Both the position numbers and the translations under genes were made by a program. This document shows positions 51,359 through 60,255 of a stretch of DNA of 64,000 nucleotides, in pieces. The number at the start of each line of letters is the position of its first letter. Within the stretch, counting starts at the first letter, position 1. The notes beneath the pieces are model-generated. The model ran no database searches. It had not been told where the DNA came from and was given only the letters and a program-made list of their open reading frames with translations. Source of the DNA: Bradyrhizobium sp. WSM3983 (GTDB taxonomy: Bacteria > Pseudomonadota > Alphaproteobacteria > Rhizobiales > Xanthobacteraceae); NCBI RefSeq assembly GCF_000473045.1, contig NZ_KI421489.1, positions 62,192 through 126,191 of the forward strand, read 5' to 3'.

Positions 51359-51997
51359 TCAGGATTTGCCGTAGGCGCCCTGATAGCGGCCCTCGCGGAT
51401 CGCCTTCAGCGTCTCATCCTCGCGCCTGATCTGGACACGGACTGCCTCCAGCAGCGCCGCGGCACCCGCGGCGGGAAACGACACGACGCCGTCCTCGTCA
51501 CCGACCACGATGTCGCCAGGCGAGACCACGCTGCCGCCGATCGTCACAGGCACGTTGATCTCACCGGGACCGTTCTTGTAAGGGCCGCGATGAATCACTG
51601 CGCGGGCGAAGCAGGGGAAGTCGTCGGCGGCGAAGGCCGCGACATCGCGGATGGCGCCGTCGATCACGTAACCTTCCGCCTTGCGCCACTGCGCGATGTT
51701 TTTCATGATTTCGCCGACCAGCGCCCGGGTTTCGTCGCCGCCGCCATCGACCACGATGACATCGCCGGGACCGACCAGCTCGAGCGCACGGTGGATGGCG
51801 AGATTGTCGCCGGGCCGGGTACGCACCGTGAAGGCCGTACCGATCAGCCTGCCGCTGCGGTGATAGGGCTTGAGCCCGACCGCTCCCGGCAGCCGGCTGA
51901 GATTGTCCGATATGATCGAGGTCGGTGCATTCCTGAAGCCCTCGATGATATCGGCGGGCGGTTTCGGCACGCTGTTCGCTGCAATGGTGATGGTCAT
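51359..51997 (-). CDS. RraA family protein
   Basis: 212 residues from ATG 51997. GDVIVVDGGGDETRALVGEI (the conserved Gly-rich loop), GYVIDGAIRDVAAF with the arginine and Asp that bind the metal/substrate, and SPGDIVVGDEDGVVSFP are diagnostic of the RraA/HMG-aldolase fold. Members are either RNase E regulators or aldolases/decarboxylases such as 4-carboxy-4-hydroxy-2-oxoadipate aldolase. It follows an acyl-CoA synthetase gene by 23 bases, so a catabolic role is more likely. Confidence 0.92.
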   Translation of the reverse strand: MTITIAANSVPKPPADIIEGFRNAPTSIISDNLSRLPGAVGLKPYHRSGRLIGTAFTVRTRPGDNLAIHRALELVGPGDVIVVDGGGDETRALVGEIMKNIAQWRKAEGYVIDGAIRDVAAFAADDFPCFARAVIHRGPYKNGPGEINVPVTIGGSVVSPGDIVVGDEDGVVSFPAAGAAALLEAVRVQIRREDETLKAIREGRYQGAYGKS

Positions 51998-52020
51998 GGA
52001 ATTCAGTCCCTCTCTATGTC

Positions 52021-53538
52021 TTATTCGGCGTGCGCCCGCGCCTTCGCAGGCGTGATGCGAAACGCGCGTCCTTCTTTCATCCACGCCGCACGCTCGTCGC
52101 GCAGCAACGTCCGGCGAACCTTTCCGGAATCATCGCGCGGCGGCGTGCTGACGATCTCGAAACTCTCGGGATGCTTGTAGCGGCTGAGTCTGTCTTTCAA
52201 GAAGTCCGCCATGCCATCTGCGATCGCCTGGCCCTCCGCATTCACCTCTGGTTCGATGATGGCGTGCACACGCTGGCCCAGTTCCGGATCTGGCAAGCCC
52301 ACCACCACGCAGGACCGCACCCCGGGGCACTCGGAGACGGCGGCTTCGACCTCGGCCGGATAGATGTTGGCGCCGCCGCGCAGCACCATGTCGGCGAGGC
52401 GGTCGCCGAGATAGAGATAGCCTTCGGCATCCAGCCTGCCGATATCGCCGAGCGATTCCCAGCCGTCGGCGCAACGCTTCGGCTCGGCGCCGAGATAGTG
52501 ATAGGTGGCGTCCTTGCCGTCATTGTTGAGGAAGTAGATTTCGCCGGTCTCGCCCGGCGCGACGTCGTTGCCGTCCTCCCCGATGATGCGGAGCTTCGCC
52601 GTCTCGCCGATCTTGCCGACCGAGCCCTTGTGCGCCAGCCACTCCGTGCCGGAGATGATGCAGGCGCCCTGCCGCTCGGTGCCGCCATAGAGCTCCCAGA
52701 CCCGCTCCGGCCCGAGCCAGGCGATCCAGTTCTCCTTGAGCCATGGCGGCATCGGAGCGGCCATGTGGAAGACGGTCTGCAGGCTCGACACATCGTAAGC
52801 ATTGCGCACGTTCTCCGGCAGCGCCCAGATCCGATGCATCATGGTCGGCACGAAATTGACCCATTGCACGCGCTCGCGCTCGATCTGCCGCAGCGTCTCT
52901 TCGGCGTCGAACTTGACGAGGCCGGTGAGCTTGCCGCCGCCGAACAGCGCATAGTGCGACACGATGAACGGCGCATTGTGATAGAGCGGTCCCGGATTCA
53001 GCAGCGAGGCGCCAAAGGGCATGTTGAGCGGCGGTGGCGTGACGGTGTCGACGACTGCGGGATTGTGATCGAGGATCACCTTTGGACGGCCGGTCGAGCC
53101 GCCGCTGGTCATGGCCTTCCAGTAGCGCGCCACCGGCGGATGGATCTGCTCGTCGGAAAACCCTTCCGGCACGAAATCCGCCGGCAGCCGGTTCGGCGCA
53201 TTCCAGTCGGCCTCGCCGCCGACCACCAGCGCCGGCTTGAGAATCTCGAGCACGGCTGCGGCTTCACCGCGCGGCAGCCGCCATGACAGCGAGGTCGGCG
53301 TCGCGCCGCATTTCCACACCGCAAACGTGGTCTCGAAGAACGCATTGCCGTTGGGCAATCCGATCGCGACGAAATCGCCGGGCCTGACGCCCTTCGCCGC
53401 AAACGCCCGTGCGCGCCGATTGGCGCCGCGCTCGAGCTGGTCCCAGGTCAGTCTATCCTGCCCATGCTGGACGGCGATGGTGCCTTCGGGTTTGCGTTGA
53501 GCGTACCAGCGCGGCACATCGGACAGGGGCAGTAGCAT
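52021..53538 (-). CDS. AMP-dependent acyl-CoA synthetase
   Basis: 505 residues. AMP-binding motifs: MTSGGSTGRPKVILDHNP at about 167-184, ELYGGTERQG at about 283, GDIGRLDAEGYLYLGDRLADMVLRGG, and the C-terminal DDSGKVRRTLL with the catalytic Lys. It is the first gene of a unit with RraA. It resembles short- or aryl-carboxylate ligases such as feruloyl- or cyclohexanecarboxylate-CoA types; the acid is unknown. Confidence 0.92.
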   Translation of the reverse strand: MLLPLSDVPRWYAQRKPEGTIAVQHGQDRLTWDQLERGANRRARAFAAKGVRPGDFVAIGLPNGNAFFETTFAVWKCGATPTSLSWRLPRGEAAAVLEILKPALVVGGEADWNAPNRLPADFVPEGFSDEQIHPPVARYWKAMTSGGSTGRPKVILDHNPAVVDTVTPPPLNMPFGASLLNPGPLYHNAPFIVSHYALFGGGKLTGLVKFDAEETLRQIERERVQWVNFVPTMMHRIWALPENVRNAYDVSSLQTVFHMAAPMPPWLKENWIAWLGPERVWELYGGTERQGACIISGTEWLAHKGSVGKIGETAKLRIIGEDGNDVAPGETGEIYFLNNDGKDATYHYLGAEPKRCADGWESLGDIGRLDAEGYLYLGDRLADMVLRGGANIYPAEVEAAVSECPGVRSCVVVGLPDPELGQRVHAIIEPEVNAEGQAIADGMADFLKDRLSRYKHPESFEIVSTPPRDDSGKVRRTLLRDERAAWMKEGRAFRITPAKARAHAE

Positions 53539-53649
53539 CAGGTGTTTCCACTTCGTCTTCTTGGCGTCGCCTCAGGATAAGGCGCCCGCGGGACGAAGTG
53601 TAACAGCCGGAGCTGGACCTTCAAGGCGCAAGCCTTGAAAGCGCTGGCA

Positions 53650-54678
53650 TCAGCGCTCCCCGCCGCAGCCCGGGCTATCGAACAGCGCTGCTAGGCCGCA
53701 TTTCGAAGTCAGCATCTTGTCGCCGTCATGGCCGACGCCGGCGACGTCCCACACCCGGTGATTGGGCGTACCACGATTGCGCTTCGCCATCGCGTCCGCA
53801 TAGGCGTGGCCGCGCGCGTAGCGATAGGGGCCTTGCGCCTTCGCCATGCAGCTCTTGTCGAGCGCAGGATGCTCTGGATTGGTGTCGAGCGTGCCGAGCA
53901 AATAGATCACCTCGCGTTCGACATAGCGCTGCTCGAGCGCGGCCGGCGTTGCGTCCGCAAGATAAGGCGGCCGCTTGTCCATGCCATATTTCCAATTGTT
54001 GTAGCCCGGGCAGGACGCCGCAATCGCCGACACTGGACGCTCATTGCTGAAATATGCATAGGACGAGGGATTGGCGACGACATAGCGAATTTCGATGTGC
54101 TGGCGCGACAGCATCGCCTCGCCCTTGCCCGCGATGGCGTAGCGCTGCGCGACCTGGCCGCCGCCGGAATGACCGGCGACCACGACTTGCTTCAGGTTCG
54201 GGAAGACGCGGCGATCGGAGAGTTTTGCGAGGATCGCATCGAGCGCCTCGAAGGAGGAGACGGGGTTCGGCGCAAGCGCGGCCTCGCCGCCCTCCCATCC
54301 TTCCAACGACCAGCGCAGCGTGTCCGCGGGCAGCTTGTGTGCTTCCACGTCGACCTCTGCCAGGAACTGCGGCACGATCATGAGCGCGCCCTTGCCGTCG
54401 TCGCCGGCTGCGACCTGCGCGGTGTGGGCTGAAATGTAATATTCGTCGGCATTGCGCAGGCGTCCGTGCAGCACGATGATGGCGCGCGAGATCGCCGGCA
54501 GCGGCATCGACCAGTCGCTTGAGAGATAGAGCGGCAATAGTCCGTGGCTGCTGACCGACAGCCGCGCATCAGCCACGATCTTCACCGGCTTGTTGTTGGG
54601 GGCATCGTCCTCTGCGGCGAGCGCGCGGCCGCAAACCAGCGCCAACGCGATTGCGGCGAAACACCTCAGCGCTCTCAT
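53650..54678 (-). CDS. Secreted alpha/beta hydrolase
   Basis: 342 residues with a signal peptide (LRCFAAIALALVCGRALAAE). The nucleophile elbow is QVVVAGHSGGGQVAQRY (Ser at about 173); IIVLHGRLRNADEYY gives the HG loop and DVAGVGHDGDKML the His. The C-terminal CGLAALFDSPGCGG supplies a possible disulfide. It is periplasmic or secreted. Substrate unknown, poly(3-hydroxyalkanoate) depolymerase-like or esterase-like. Confidence 0.82.
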   Translation of the reverse strand: MRALRCFAAIALALVCGRALAAEDDAPNNKPVKIVADARLSVSSHGLLPLYLSSDWSMPLPAISRAIIVLHGRLRNADEYYISAHTAQVAAGDDGKGALMIVPQFLAEVDVEAHKLPADTLRWSLEGWEGGEAALAPNPVSSFEALDAILAKLSDRRVFPNLKQVVVAGHSGGGQVAQRYAIAGKGEAMLSRQHIEIRYVVANPSSYAYFSNERPVSAIAASCPGYNNWKYGMDKRPPYLADATPAALEQRYVEREVIYLLGTLDTNPEHPALDKSCMAKAQGPYRYARGHAYADAMAKRNRGTPNHRVWDVAGVGHDGDKMLTSKCGLAALFDSPGCGGER

Positions 54679-54887
54679 GATGAATATTCCCCCTCACATT
54701 CGAACCGATAAAACTCTAAACGCATCATGTGGCGCGCGGCTGTGACTCCCGCGCCACGTCAAGCAAAAAATGTCAGCACACCAGCCATGAAATTCCCGGG
54801 TTCCACGGGTGACAAGTTGGCCATAATGGAGCAAAAATCAGGCCCGACTCAGTTCGAGTTGAGTTTTGCAGGGAATGCTCTCGTAGA

Positions 54888-55502
54888 ATGTCGACCGTGT
54901 TTGCATCGCGTCGTGCGGCGCCGCTTCTCATTGCCGCAGCAGGAGTTTTTCTGCTGACGTTGTCGCATGCCCACGCGCAATGGTGGAAGCGCGCGCCGGT
55001 CGATTTCGAGGAATGCGCTGACGCTGCCGAAAAATCCTCGAACAAGGCTGAAAAGACCGCAGCGCTAGCGGACTGCAACGCCAAATTCGCCGGCCGGCGC
55101 AAGGCGGGCGGCGGCTACACCTATTACGACTTCCTGCAGGATCGCACCTTCGACATCGCCGGGCCGAACCCGACGCCGGAAGAGCAGAGGAAAATCGACG
55201 AATCCTACACCGCCTATCTCGCCAATCAGCGCCGCAGCAATGAAGCGGCCCAGGCCGCCGCGCGGCAGCAGCGCGAGCAGCAGGAAGCGCAGCAACTTCA
55301 GCAGGTCGCGATGCGAACCGACGTCGAGCGTGTGCCCGTGCCGGTGGAACGGCCGAAGGTGCAGCAGGCCGCGGGCCAGCGGAAGGGCGCGCCCTGCACC
55401 AAGGGCTCATTCTCTTGCGAATGGCCGCGGCTGTCGGAGAGCCTGAGCGATCTGAAGAGGCTGTTCAGCCCGACGCCGAGCAAGCCTGCGAAGAAGGGGT
55501 GA
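54888..55502 (+). CDS. Hypothetical secreted protein
   Basis: 204 residues with a signal peptide (RAAPLLIAAAGVFLLTLSHAHA). A Cys-containing region follows (FEECADAAEKSS...ALADCNAKFAGRRKAGGGYTYYDFLQDR), then a helical Gln/Ala/Arg-rich coiled-coil-like stretch (about 115-140, ARQQREQQEAQQLQQ). The end carries a short CTKGSFSCEWPRLSE motif with two Cys. I do not recognise a family. It is convergent with the small gene at 55694. Confidence 0.7.
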   Translation: MSTVFASRRAAPLLIAAAGVFLLTLSHAHAQWWKRAPVDFEECADAAEKSSNKAEKTAALADCNAKFAGRRKAGGGYTYYDFLQDRTFDIAGPNPTPEEQRKIDESYTAYLANQRRSNEAAQAAARQQREQQEAQQLQQVAMRTDVERVPVPVERPKVQQAAGQRKGAPCTKGSFSCEWPRLSESLSDLKRLFSPTPSKPAKKG

Positions 55503-55520
55503 GCTGCGACCGCAAACTCC

Positions 55521-55680
55521 GCTGTCGTCCCGGACAAGCATAGCGAAGCGGAGCGCTGATCCGGGACCCATAACCCCAGGGAGTGGTTATGGTGCGAGCT
55601 GCCAACTACGATTCTTCGCCAAACTTCTCCCTGTGGCTATGGGTCCCGGATCTGCGCTTACGCTTGTCCGGGACGACAGC
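55521..55680. repeat. Long inverted repeat, CCCGGACAAGC variant, copy 4
   Basis: GCTGTCGTCC at 55521-55530 and GGACGACAGC at 55671-55680 are perfect outer arms; the inner arms carry the other subfamily (CCCGGACAAGC ... GATCCGGGACCC). The centre begins ATAACCCCAGGGAG as in copy 6. It lies between convergent genes. Confidence 0.92.
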
Positions 55681-55693
55681 GGAGGGCGTGGCA

Positions 55694-55909
55694 TCAGTTC
55701 GGATGCTTCTTCTTGCTGTGCTTGGGTCCCGGTACTGTCGGATTCACGGGCGCCGCTGGCGTCGGCGAGTTGCCCAACGCCTTGCGGCTCTCCTGCAATC
55801 GCGCGTCATAGCCGGGAGAGTTCATGACGGTCGGGGGCCTGGCATAGGCGAGCGTCGAACCGCCGCAGAGAGCGGCGAGCGCGAGCCCGATCATTAGACA
55901 ACGCCTCAT
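55694..55909 (-). CDS. Small secreted hypothetical protein
   Basis: 71 residues from ATG 55909, with GGAGG just upstream; the ATG at 55921 overlaps that site. A signal peptide (MRRCLMIGLALAALCGGSTLAYA) precedes a short Pro/Lys-rich tail (PPTVMNSPGYDARLQESRK, KHSKKKHPN end). No family known. It follows the second PanE-family gene by 17 bases, so it is probably co-transcribed. Confidence 0.6.
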   Translation of the reverse strand: MRRCLMIGLALAALCGGSTLAYARPPTVMNSPGYDARLQESRKALGNSPTPAAPVNPTVPGPKHSKKKHPN

Positions 55910-55926
55910 CGGCTCCTCCATCGAGC

Positions 55927-56934
55927 TCAAGCCACGCCACGAATTTGCTGTGGCAAAAGCCCCGGCGGGCCCTTGCCGGCCGCCTCGGCCTGCTTGATCA
56001 GCGCAACAATGCGGCGCATCAGCGGCACATCGACATTGTTCTGCTCGGCGAGCGCAATGACCGCGCCCTGGAGATAGTCGATCTCGGTCTTGCGGCCCTG
56101 CTTCAGATCCTGCCACATCGAGGAGCGCGCCTCGGGATCGATCTTCATCGTCCGCCCCAGGATTGCGTTGAAGATCATGTCGGGCAATCTCAGCAGGGTC
56201 GGCGTCCAGTTCGGCGGGATCGGCGTTGCCGAGGCTGGCGTGATGCCGGCGGCCTTCAGCGCGGCCAGACCCTCCGCCATCTGGTCGGCGAATAGTCTTC
56301 GCCAGTTGCGGTTCGCCAATTGGGCGGCGAGCGGCATGTCGGACAATGCGCTGAGTGCGTTGTTCAGGTTGATGATCAGCTTGCCCCATTGCACGCCGGC
56401 GATGTCGCGACTGGCGCGCAGGTAAAGTCCCGGCACCGAGAGCGCCGCCGCCGTGTTGTCAGCGTCTTCGCCGACATGGATGTCGCCGGAGGTCGAACGG
56501 TGGAAGCGCCCCTCGCCCATTGCGACCACATTGAACGGCACCATACCGGCGAGCACGCGTCGGCTGCCGAGCCGCTCTTGCAGCACGGCGACATTGCCGA
56601 CACCGTTCTGCAACGACACGATGACGGCATCCTGCGGCGCGTGCTGCGCGATCTGGTCCGCGACATCTGCCGTGTCGGCACTCTTGACCGTGACCAGCAC
56701 GATTCCAGCGCTGTGGAAGATTGCGGGATCTTCCGACAGCGCGAGCCGGCCCGCATCCAGCTTCTTCTCAGCGCCGTCGAAATCCGTGAGCCGCAGGCCG
56801 AACCGCTCGATCTCGGTCTTCACCCGCGGCCGCACCAGCAGTGCGACACGCCGGTCGGCGGCCGCCAGCTGGCCTCCGATAAAACAGCCGATGGCGCCCG
56901 CACCGGCCACCACGATCGATCGATCCGTCGCCAA
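55927..56934 (-). CDS. 2-dehydropantoate 2-reductase family protein (PanE/ApbA), second copy
   Basis: 335 residues. VVAGAGAIGCFIGGQLAAADR is the NADP fold, VTVKSADTADVADQIA and SLQNGVGNVAVL the middle motifs, and WGKLIINLNNALSALS the catalytic Lys-Asn segment. TEIDYLQGAVIALAEQNNVDVPL is the typical end. It shares the family with the gene at 39753 but is clearly different in sequence. Absence of panB and panC means either copy could serve pantothenate synthesis or another ketoacid. Confidence 0.88.
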   Translation of the reverse strand: MATDRSIVVAGAGAIGCFIGGQLAAADRRVALLVRPRVKTEIERFGLRLTDFDGAEKKLDAGRLALSEDPAIFHSAGIVLVTVKSADTADVADQIAQHAPQDAVIVSLQNGVGNVAVLQERLGSRRVLAGMVPFNVVAMGEGRFHRSTSGDIHVGEDADNTAAALSVPGLYLRASRDIAGVQWGKLIINLNNALSALSDMPLAAQLANRNWRRLFADQMAEGLAALKAAGITPASATPIPPNWTPTLLRLPDMIFNAILGRTMKIDPEARSSMWQDLKQGRKTEIDYLQGAVIALAEQNNVDVPLMRRIVALIKQAEAAGKGPPGLLPQQIRGVA

Positions 56935-57073
56935 CTGACTTGCTCCCTGAACAACCGCCTCGATAGCAGAACCGAAGCTGGCTGCCCATCGCGGTTGCGG
57001 CGCAATCGCCTTGTAACCGTCATGAGAGCCTCATATGTTTTGAGACGGGGCTTTTTACCGGCAGGAGAGCGCC

Positions 57074-57649
57074 ATGGGTCTACTCGACGTCCTCAACGGC
57101 ATGCAGAACGGCCCGCGCGGCCCGAGCACGCCGAGCTCACAATCCTCCTCCAGCGGCGGCATGTCGCCCATGACCATGGCGATCCTGGGCTTGCTCGCCT
57201 GGAAGACATTCAAGCATTTGACGGCAGGCCAACCCGGCGCGGCGCCGCAGCCGTCCCCGACACCGACGCACCTGCCCCCGCCGGTGAATGCGGGCGCCGG
57301 CGGCGGCCTCGGTGACCTGCTGAAGGGCGGCCTCGGCGGCCTGCTCGCGGGCGGCGCGGCCGGCAGCGTGCTGAGCGGCGGGCTCGGCGATCTCCTCAAC
57401 CAGCTCCAGCAGGGCGGCCACGGCGACACCGCGAGCACCTGGGTCGGCAAGGGCGAGAACAAGGCGATCGCGCCCGGCGATCTCGCCAACGCGCTCGGCG
57501 CCGACCAGATCCAGAGCCTGTCCGCCCAGAGCGGGCTGTCGCGCGATGAGCTGCTCTCCGGCCTCAGCCAGTATCTGCCGCAGGTGATCGACCATCTGAC
57601 GCCGGATGGACGGTTGCCGACCGAGAACGAGATCTCGGGCAGGATCTGA
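57074..57649 (+). CDS. YidB family (DUF937) protein
   Basis: 191 residues. LLDVLNGMQNG at the start and GGGLGDLLKGGLGGLLAGG repeats lead to a C-terminal YidB/DUF937 core: WVGKGENKAIAPGDLANALG, IQSLSAQSGLSRDELLSGLSQYLPQVIDHLTPDGRLP. The Gly/Leu-rich repeats may form a flexible or membrane-associated region. Often found with stress-response membrane proteins, as here with the GlsB-type gene 28 bases downstream. Confidence 0.9.
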   Translation: MGLLDVLNGMQNGPRGPSTPSSQSSSSGGMSPMTMAILGLLAWKTFKHLTAGQPGAAPQPSPTPTHLPPPVNAGAGGGLGDLLKGGLGGLLAGGAAGSVLSGGLGDLLNQLQQGGHGDTASTWVGKGENKAIAPGDLANALGADQIQSLSAQSGLSRDELLSGLSQYLPQVIDHLTPDGRLPTENEISGRI

Positions 57650-57677
57650 TTTTAGTCAAAACGAGGGGAGCACTGAC

Positions 57678-57950
57678 ATGAGCATGGGCGGCCTGTTGTG
57701 GATCATCGTCGTCGGTTTCGTCGCCGGCCTCATCGCGCGTTTCCTGGCGCCGGGGCCGAACAACCCGAGCGGCTTCATCCTCACCACCATCCTCGGCATC
57801 GTCGGCGCGTTCCTGGCCACCTTTATCGGCCAGGCCATCGGACACTACGGTCCGGACCAGGGCGCCGGCTTCATCATGGCCACGATCGGTGCCGTGGTGG
57901 TGCTATTCATCTGGCACCGGCTGGTCGCGAGCGGCGTGATCAAGGGGTGA
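57678..57950 (+). CDS. GlsB/YeaQ/YmgE family stress-response membrane protein
   Basis: 90 residues from ATG 57678 with GAGGGGAG upstream. Three hydrophobic segments (LLWIIVVGFVAGLIARFLA, GFILTTILGIVGAFLATFIG, GFIMATIGAVVVLFIWHRL) match the transglycosylase-associated family of small inner-membrane proteins. It is 28 bases after the YidB gene and probably co-transcribed. The role in envelope stress is suggested only by family. Confidence 0.92.
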   Translation: MSMGGLLWIIVVGFVAGLIARFLAPGPNNPSGFILTTILGIVGAFLATFIGQAIGHYGPDQGAGFIMATIGAVVVLFIWHRLVASGVIKG

Positions 57951-57990
57951 CGGCGGTTGTTCTGCGGTATGGCCTGTCAACAAATTCAGT

Positions 57991-58113
57991 GTCGTCCCGG
58001 CGAAGGCCGGGACCCATAGCCACCGAATTTGATTTGGCGAAGACTCGGAGTTGTCAGTCTTGAGTTCCCAACAGTCAGTCGTGGTTATGGGTCCCGGCCT
58101 ACGCCGGGACGAC
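57991..58113. repeat. Long inverted repeat, CCCGGCGAAGGCCGGG family, copy 5
   Basis: GTCGTCCCGGCGAAGGCCGG at the left pairs with CCGGCCTACGCCGGGACGAC at the right with one mismatch. It fills the gap between convergent GlsB-type and SDR genes. Confidence 0.93.
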
Positions 58114-58141
58114 GGCAGCGTTTGACGCAAGGAACGCGATC

Positions 58142-58927
58142 TCACGTAATCAAATGCATCCCCGCATCCATGCGCACGACCTCGCCGGTCATGTTGCTGG
58201 AGGCAGGCATCGCCAGGAAGCAGACGAGCTGCGCGATGTCATCGGCGGATGAGGCGACCTTGAGCGGCACCTTCGCCACCACGCTGTCGCGCACCTGCTT
58301 GGCGCCGGCCTCGCCGCGGCCCTTGGTGAACCAGGGCGTATCGATATAGCCGGGGCACACCGTGTTGACGCGGATCAGCGGCGCCAGCGCGCGCGACAGC
58401 GACAGCGTCATGGTGTTGAGCGCGCCCTTGCTCGCGGCATAGGCGATCGACGAACCGACGCCGCTGATGCCGGCGACGGAGGAAATGTTGACGACGGCGG
58501 ACGCACGCCCAGTTGCCTTCGATCCGGCTTCCAGTAGGCTGCGCGCGGCGCGCACCATCTGGAACGGGCCGATCGTGTTCACGCCGTAGAGACGCTGGAA
58601 ATCTTCAGCCGACAATCCGTCGAGATCGGCGTGAGCGACGTGCTTGGTGGTGCCGGCATTGTTGACGAGGATGTCGAGCCGGCCCCAGCCGGTCGCGGCC
58701 GCAACGATCTTGCGGCAATCGTCGTCCTTCGAGACGTCGCCCTGCGCGACCAGCACTTCCGCCGCGCCCGCCTTGCGGCAGAGCTCTGCCGTGGCCTCGG
58801 CTTCCTTCTGGCTCGACGAATAGTTGATGACGAGTCGCGCCCCGCTCCGTGCGAGAATTTCCGCGGTCGCAGCACCAAGGCCGGATGCGGACCCCGTCAC
58901 GATTGCGCACAAACTGTCCTTGGCCAT
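58142..58927 (-). CDS. SDR family oxidoreductase
   Basis: 261 residues from ATG 58927 (GGAAGGAAATCC upstream). VTGSASGLGAATAEIL is the NADP fold (TGxxxGxG), NNAGTTKH the next motif, ISSVAGISG the Ser and YAASKGALNTM the Tyr/Lys. It resembles 3-oxoacyl-ACP/CoA reductases. It is divergent from the acyl-CoA dehydrogenase unit and may serve the same fatty-acid or ring pathway; this is inference. Confidence 0.92.
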   Translation of the reverse strand: MAKDSLCAIVTGSASGLGAATAEILARSGARLVINYSSSQKEAEATAELCRKAGAAEVLVAQGDVSKDDDCRKIVAAATGWGRLDILVNNAGTTKHVAHADLDGLSAEDFQRLYGVNTIGPFQMVRAARSLLEAGSKATGRASAVVNISSVAGISGVGSSIAYAASKGALNTMTLSLSRALAPLIRVNTVCPGYIDTPWFTKGRGEAGAKQVRDSVVAKVPLKVASSADDIAQLVCFLAMPASSNMTGEVVRMDAGMHLIT

Positions 58928-59174
58928 CCGGATTTCCTTCCCCGTGATTGAATGTGTCGCCCTGTTTAGCGAGTTTGCCGCGCGCTGCAAATCGAACAAA
59001 CTCCGCTAAGCGGAATTAGCCCAGACCGGGTCTTACCCCCATGCCGGTGTCGCAGATAGGCCTGCGATCAACGCTTGTCAGGGCCATGGCTTTTTCCGAT
59101 CATCGGGCGCAAGAAGAGACCGCGCGCCGCACCGACCAGGCAGGACGCGCCAATGGAAAAACACGGGGAACGCT

Positions 59175-60239
59175 GTGGCGGAGAGTGACAATATCGTCGT
59201 CGAGACCGCGGAGAAGATCTTCGCCGATCTCGCCGATCCGCAGACCATCAACAATGACAAGAAGAATTCGTGGCAGGCGCCGCTGTGGCAGGCGCTGAGC
59301 GAAGCCGGCTTGCCCTTGTCCTGGGTGCTCGACGATCTCGGCGGCTCCGGTGCGAGCCTTGCCGACGGTTTTGCCTTGCTGAATGCTGCCGGCCGTTTCG
59401 CGGTCGCGGTTCCCCTGGCCGAGACCATGCTCGCGGGTTGGCTGCTGGCGCAGGCGAAGATCGCTTCGCCCGAAGGCGAGATGACGATGCTGCCGGCCTC
59501 GCCAAAGGATCGCATCACGCTTGATGCCGACGGCGCGCTCTCGGGCCGCTGCCGCGGCGTGCCCTTTGCCAAAGCGGCGAAGCACTTTTCGGTGCTGGCG
59601 CACGGCAAGGACGGCGTCTCGATCGCGCTGGTCGACGCGAGCAAGGGCCGGATCGAATCCGGGCTCAATGTCGGCTACGACCACAGCGATACCGTGACGC
59701 TCGACAAGGTTCAGCCCAACACCATCAAGGCCGCGCCCAAGGGCGTTGACCAGACCACGCTGATGCTGATGGGCGGCGTCACGCGCAGCCTGCAGATCGC
59801 CGGCGCGCTGGAATCCATGCTCGACATCTCCGTGCGTTACTCCAACGAGCGCGTCGCCTTCGAGAAGAAGATCTCGAAATTCCAGGCGGTGCAGCACAAT
59901 CTCGCGCGCCTCGCCGGCGAGTCTGCCGCAGCACTTGCGGCCGCGACGTCGGCCGCCGATGCCATCGCGAACGCCACGTCGTTCAATGACGAGGTCTACC
60001 TCGAAGCCGCCTCGGCAAAGATCCGCTGCGCGGAAGCCGCGGAAAAAGGCGGCGCCATCGCACACCAGGTTCACGGCGCGATCGGCTTCACGATCGAGCA
60101 CATCCTGCACCGCTATTCGCTGCGGGCGCTGGCCTGGCGCGACGATTTCGGTTCGGAAAGCTATTGGGCGGTCGAGCTCGGCAAGCTCGTCGCCAGGCGC
60201 GGCGCCGACGAATTGTGGCCGCTCGTGGCTTCGCGCTGA
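59175..60239 (+). CDS. Acyl-CoA dehydrogenase family protein (small-subunit type)
   Basis: 354 residues from GTG 59175. The N-terminal region is short and variable; the C-terminal helical domain (ISVRYSNERVAFEKKISKFQAVQHNLARLA) and AIAHQVHGAIGFTIEHILHRYSLRALAWRDDFGSESYW fit the non-catalytic or small subunits of heteromeric acyl-CoA dehydrogenases. It is followed after 16 bases by a full-length dehydrogenase gene, so the two probably form one complex, like PimC/PimD or steroid-type enzymes. Substrate unknown. Confidence 0.85.
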   Translation: MAESDNIVVETAEKIFADLADPQTINNDKKNSWQAPLWQALSEAGLPLSWVLDDLGGSGASLADGFALLNAAGRFAVAVPLAETMLAGWLLAQAKIASPEGEMTMLPASPKDRITLDADGALSGRCRGVPFAKAAKHFSVLAHGKDGVSIALVDASKGRIESGLNVGYDHSDTVTLDKVQPNTIKAAPKGVDQTTLMLMGGVTRSLQIAGALESMLDISVRYSNERVAFEKKISKFQAVQHNLARLAGESAAALAAATSAADAIANATSFNDEVYLEAASAKIRCAEAAEKGGAIAHQVHGAIGFTIEHILHRYSLRALAWRDDFGSESYWAVELGKLVARRGADELWPLVASR

Positions 60240-60255
60240 TCGGGAGACGAAACAC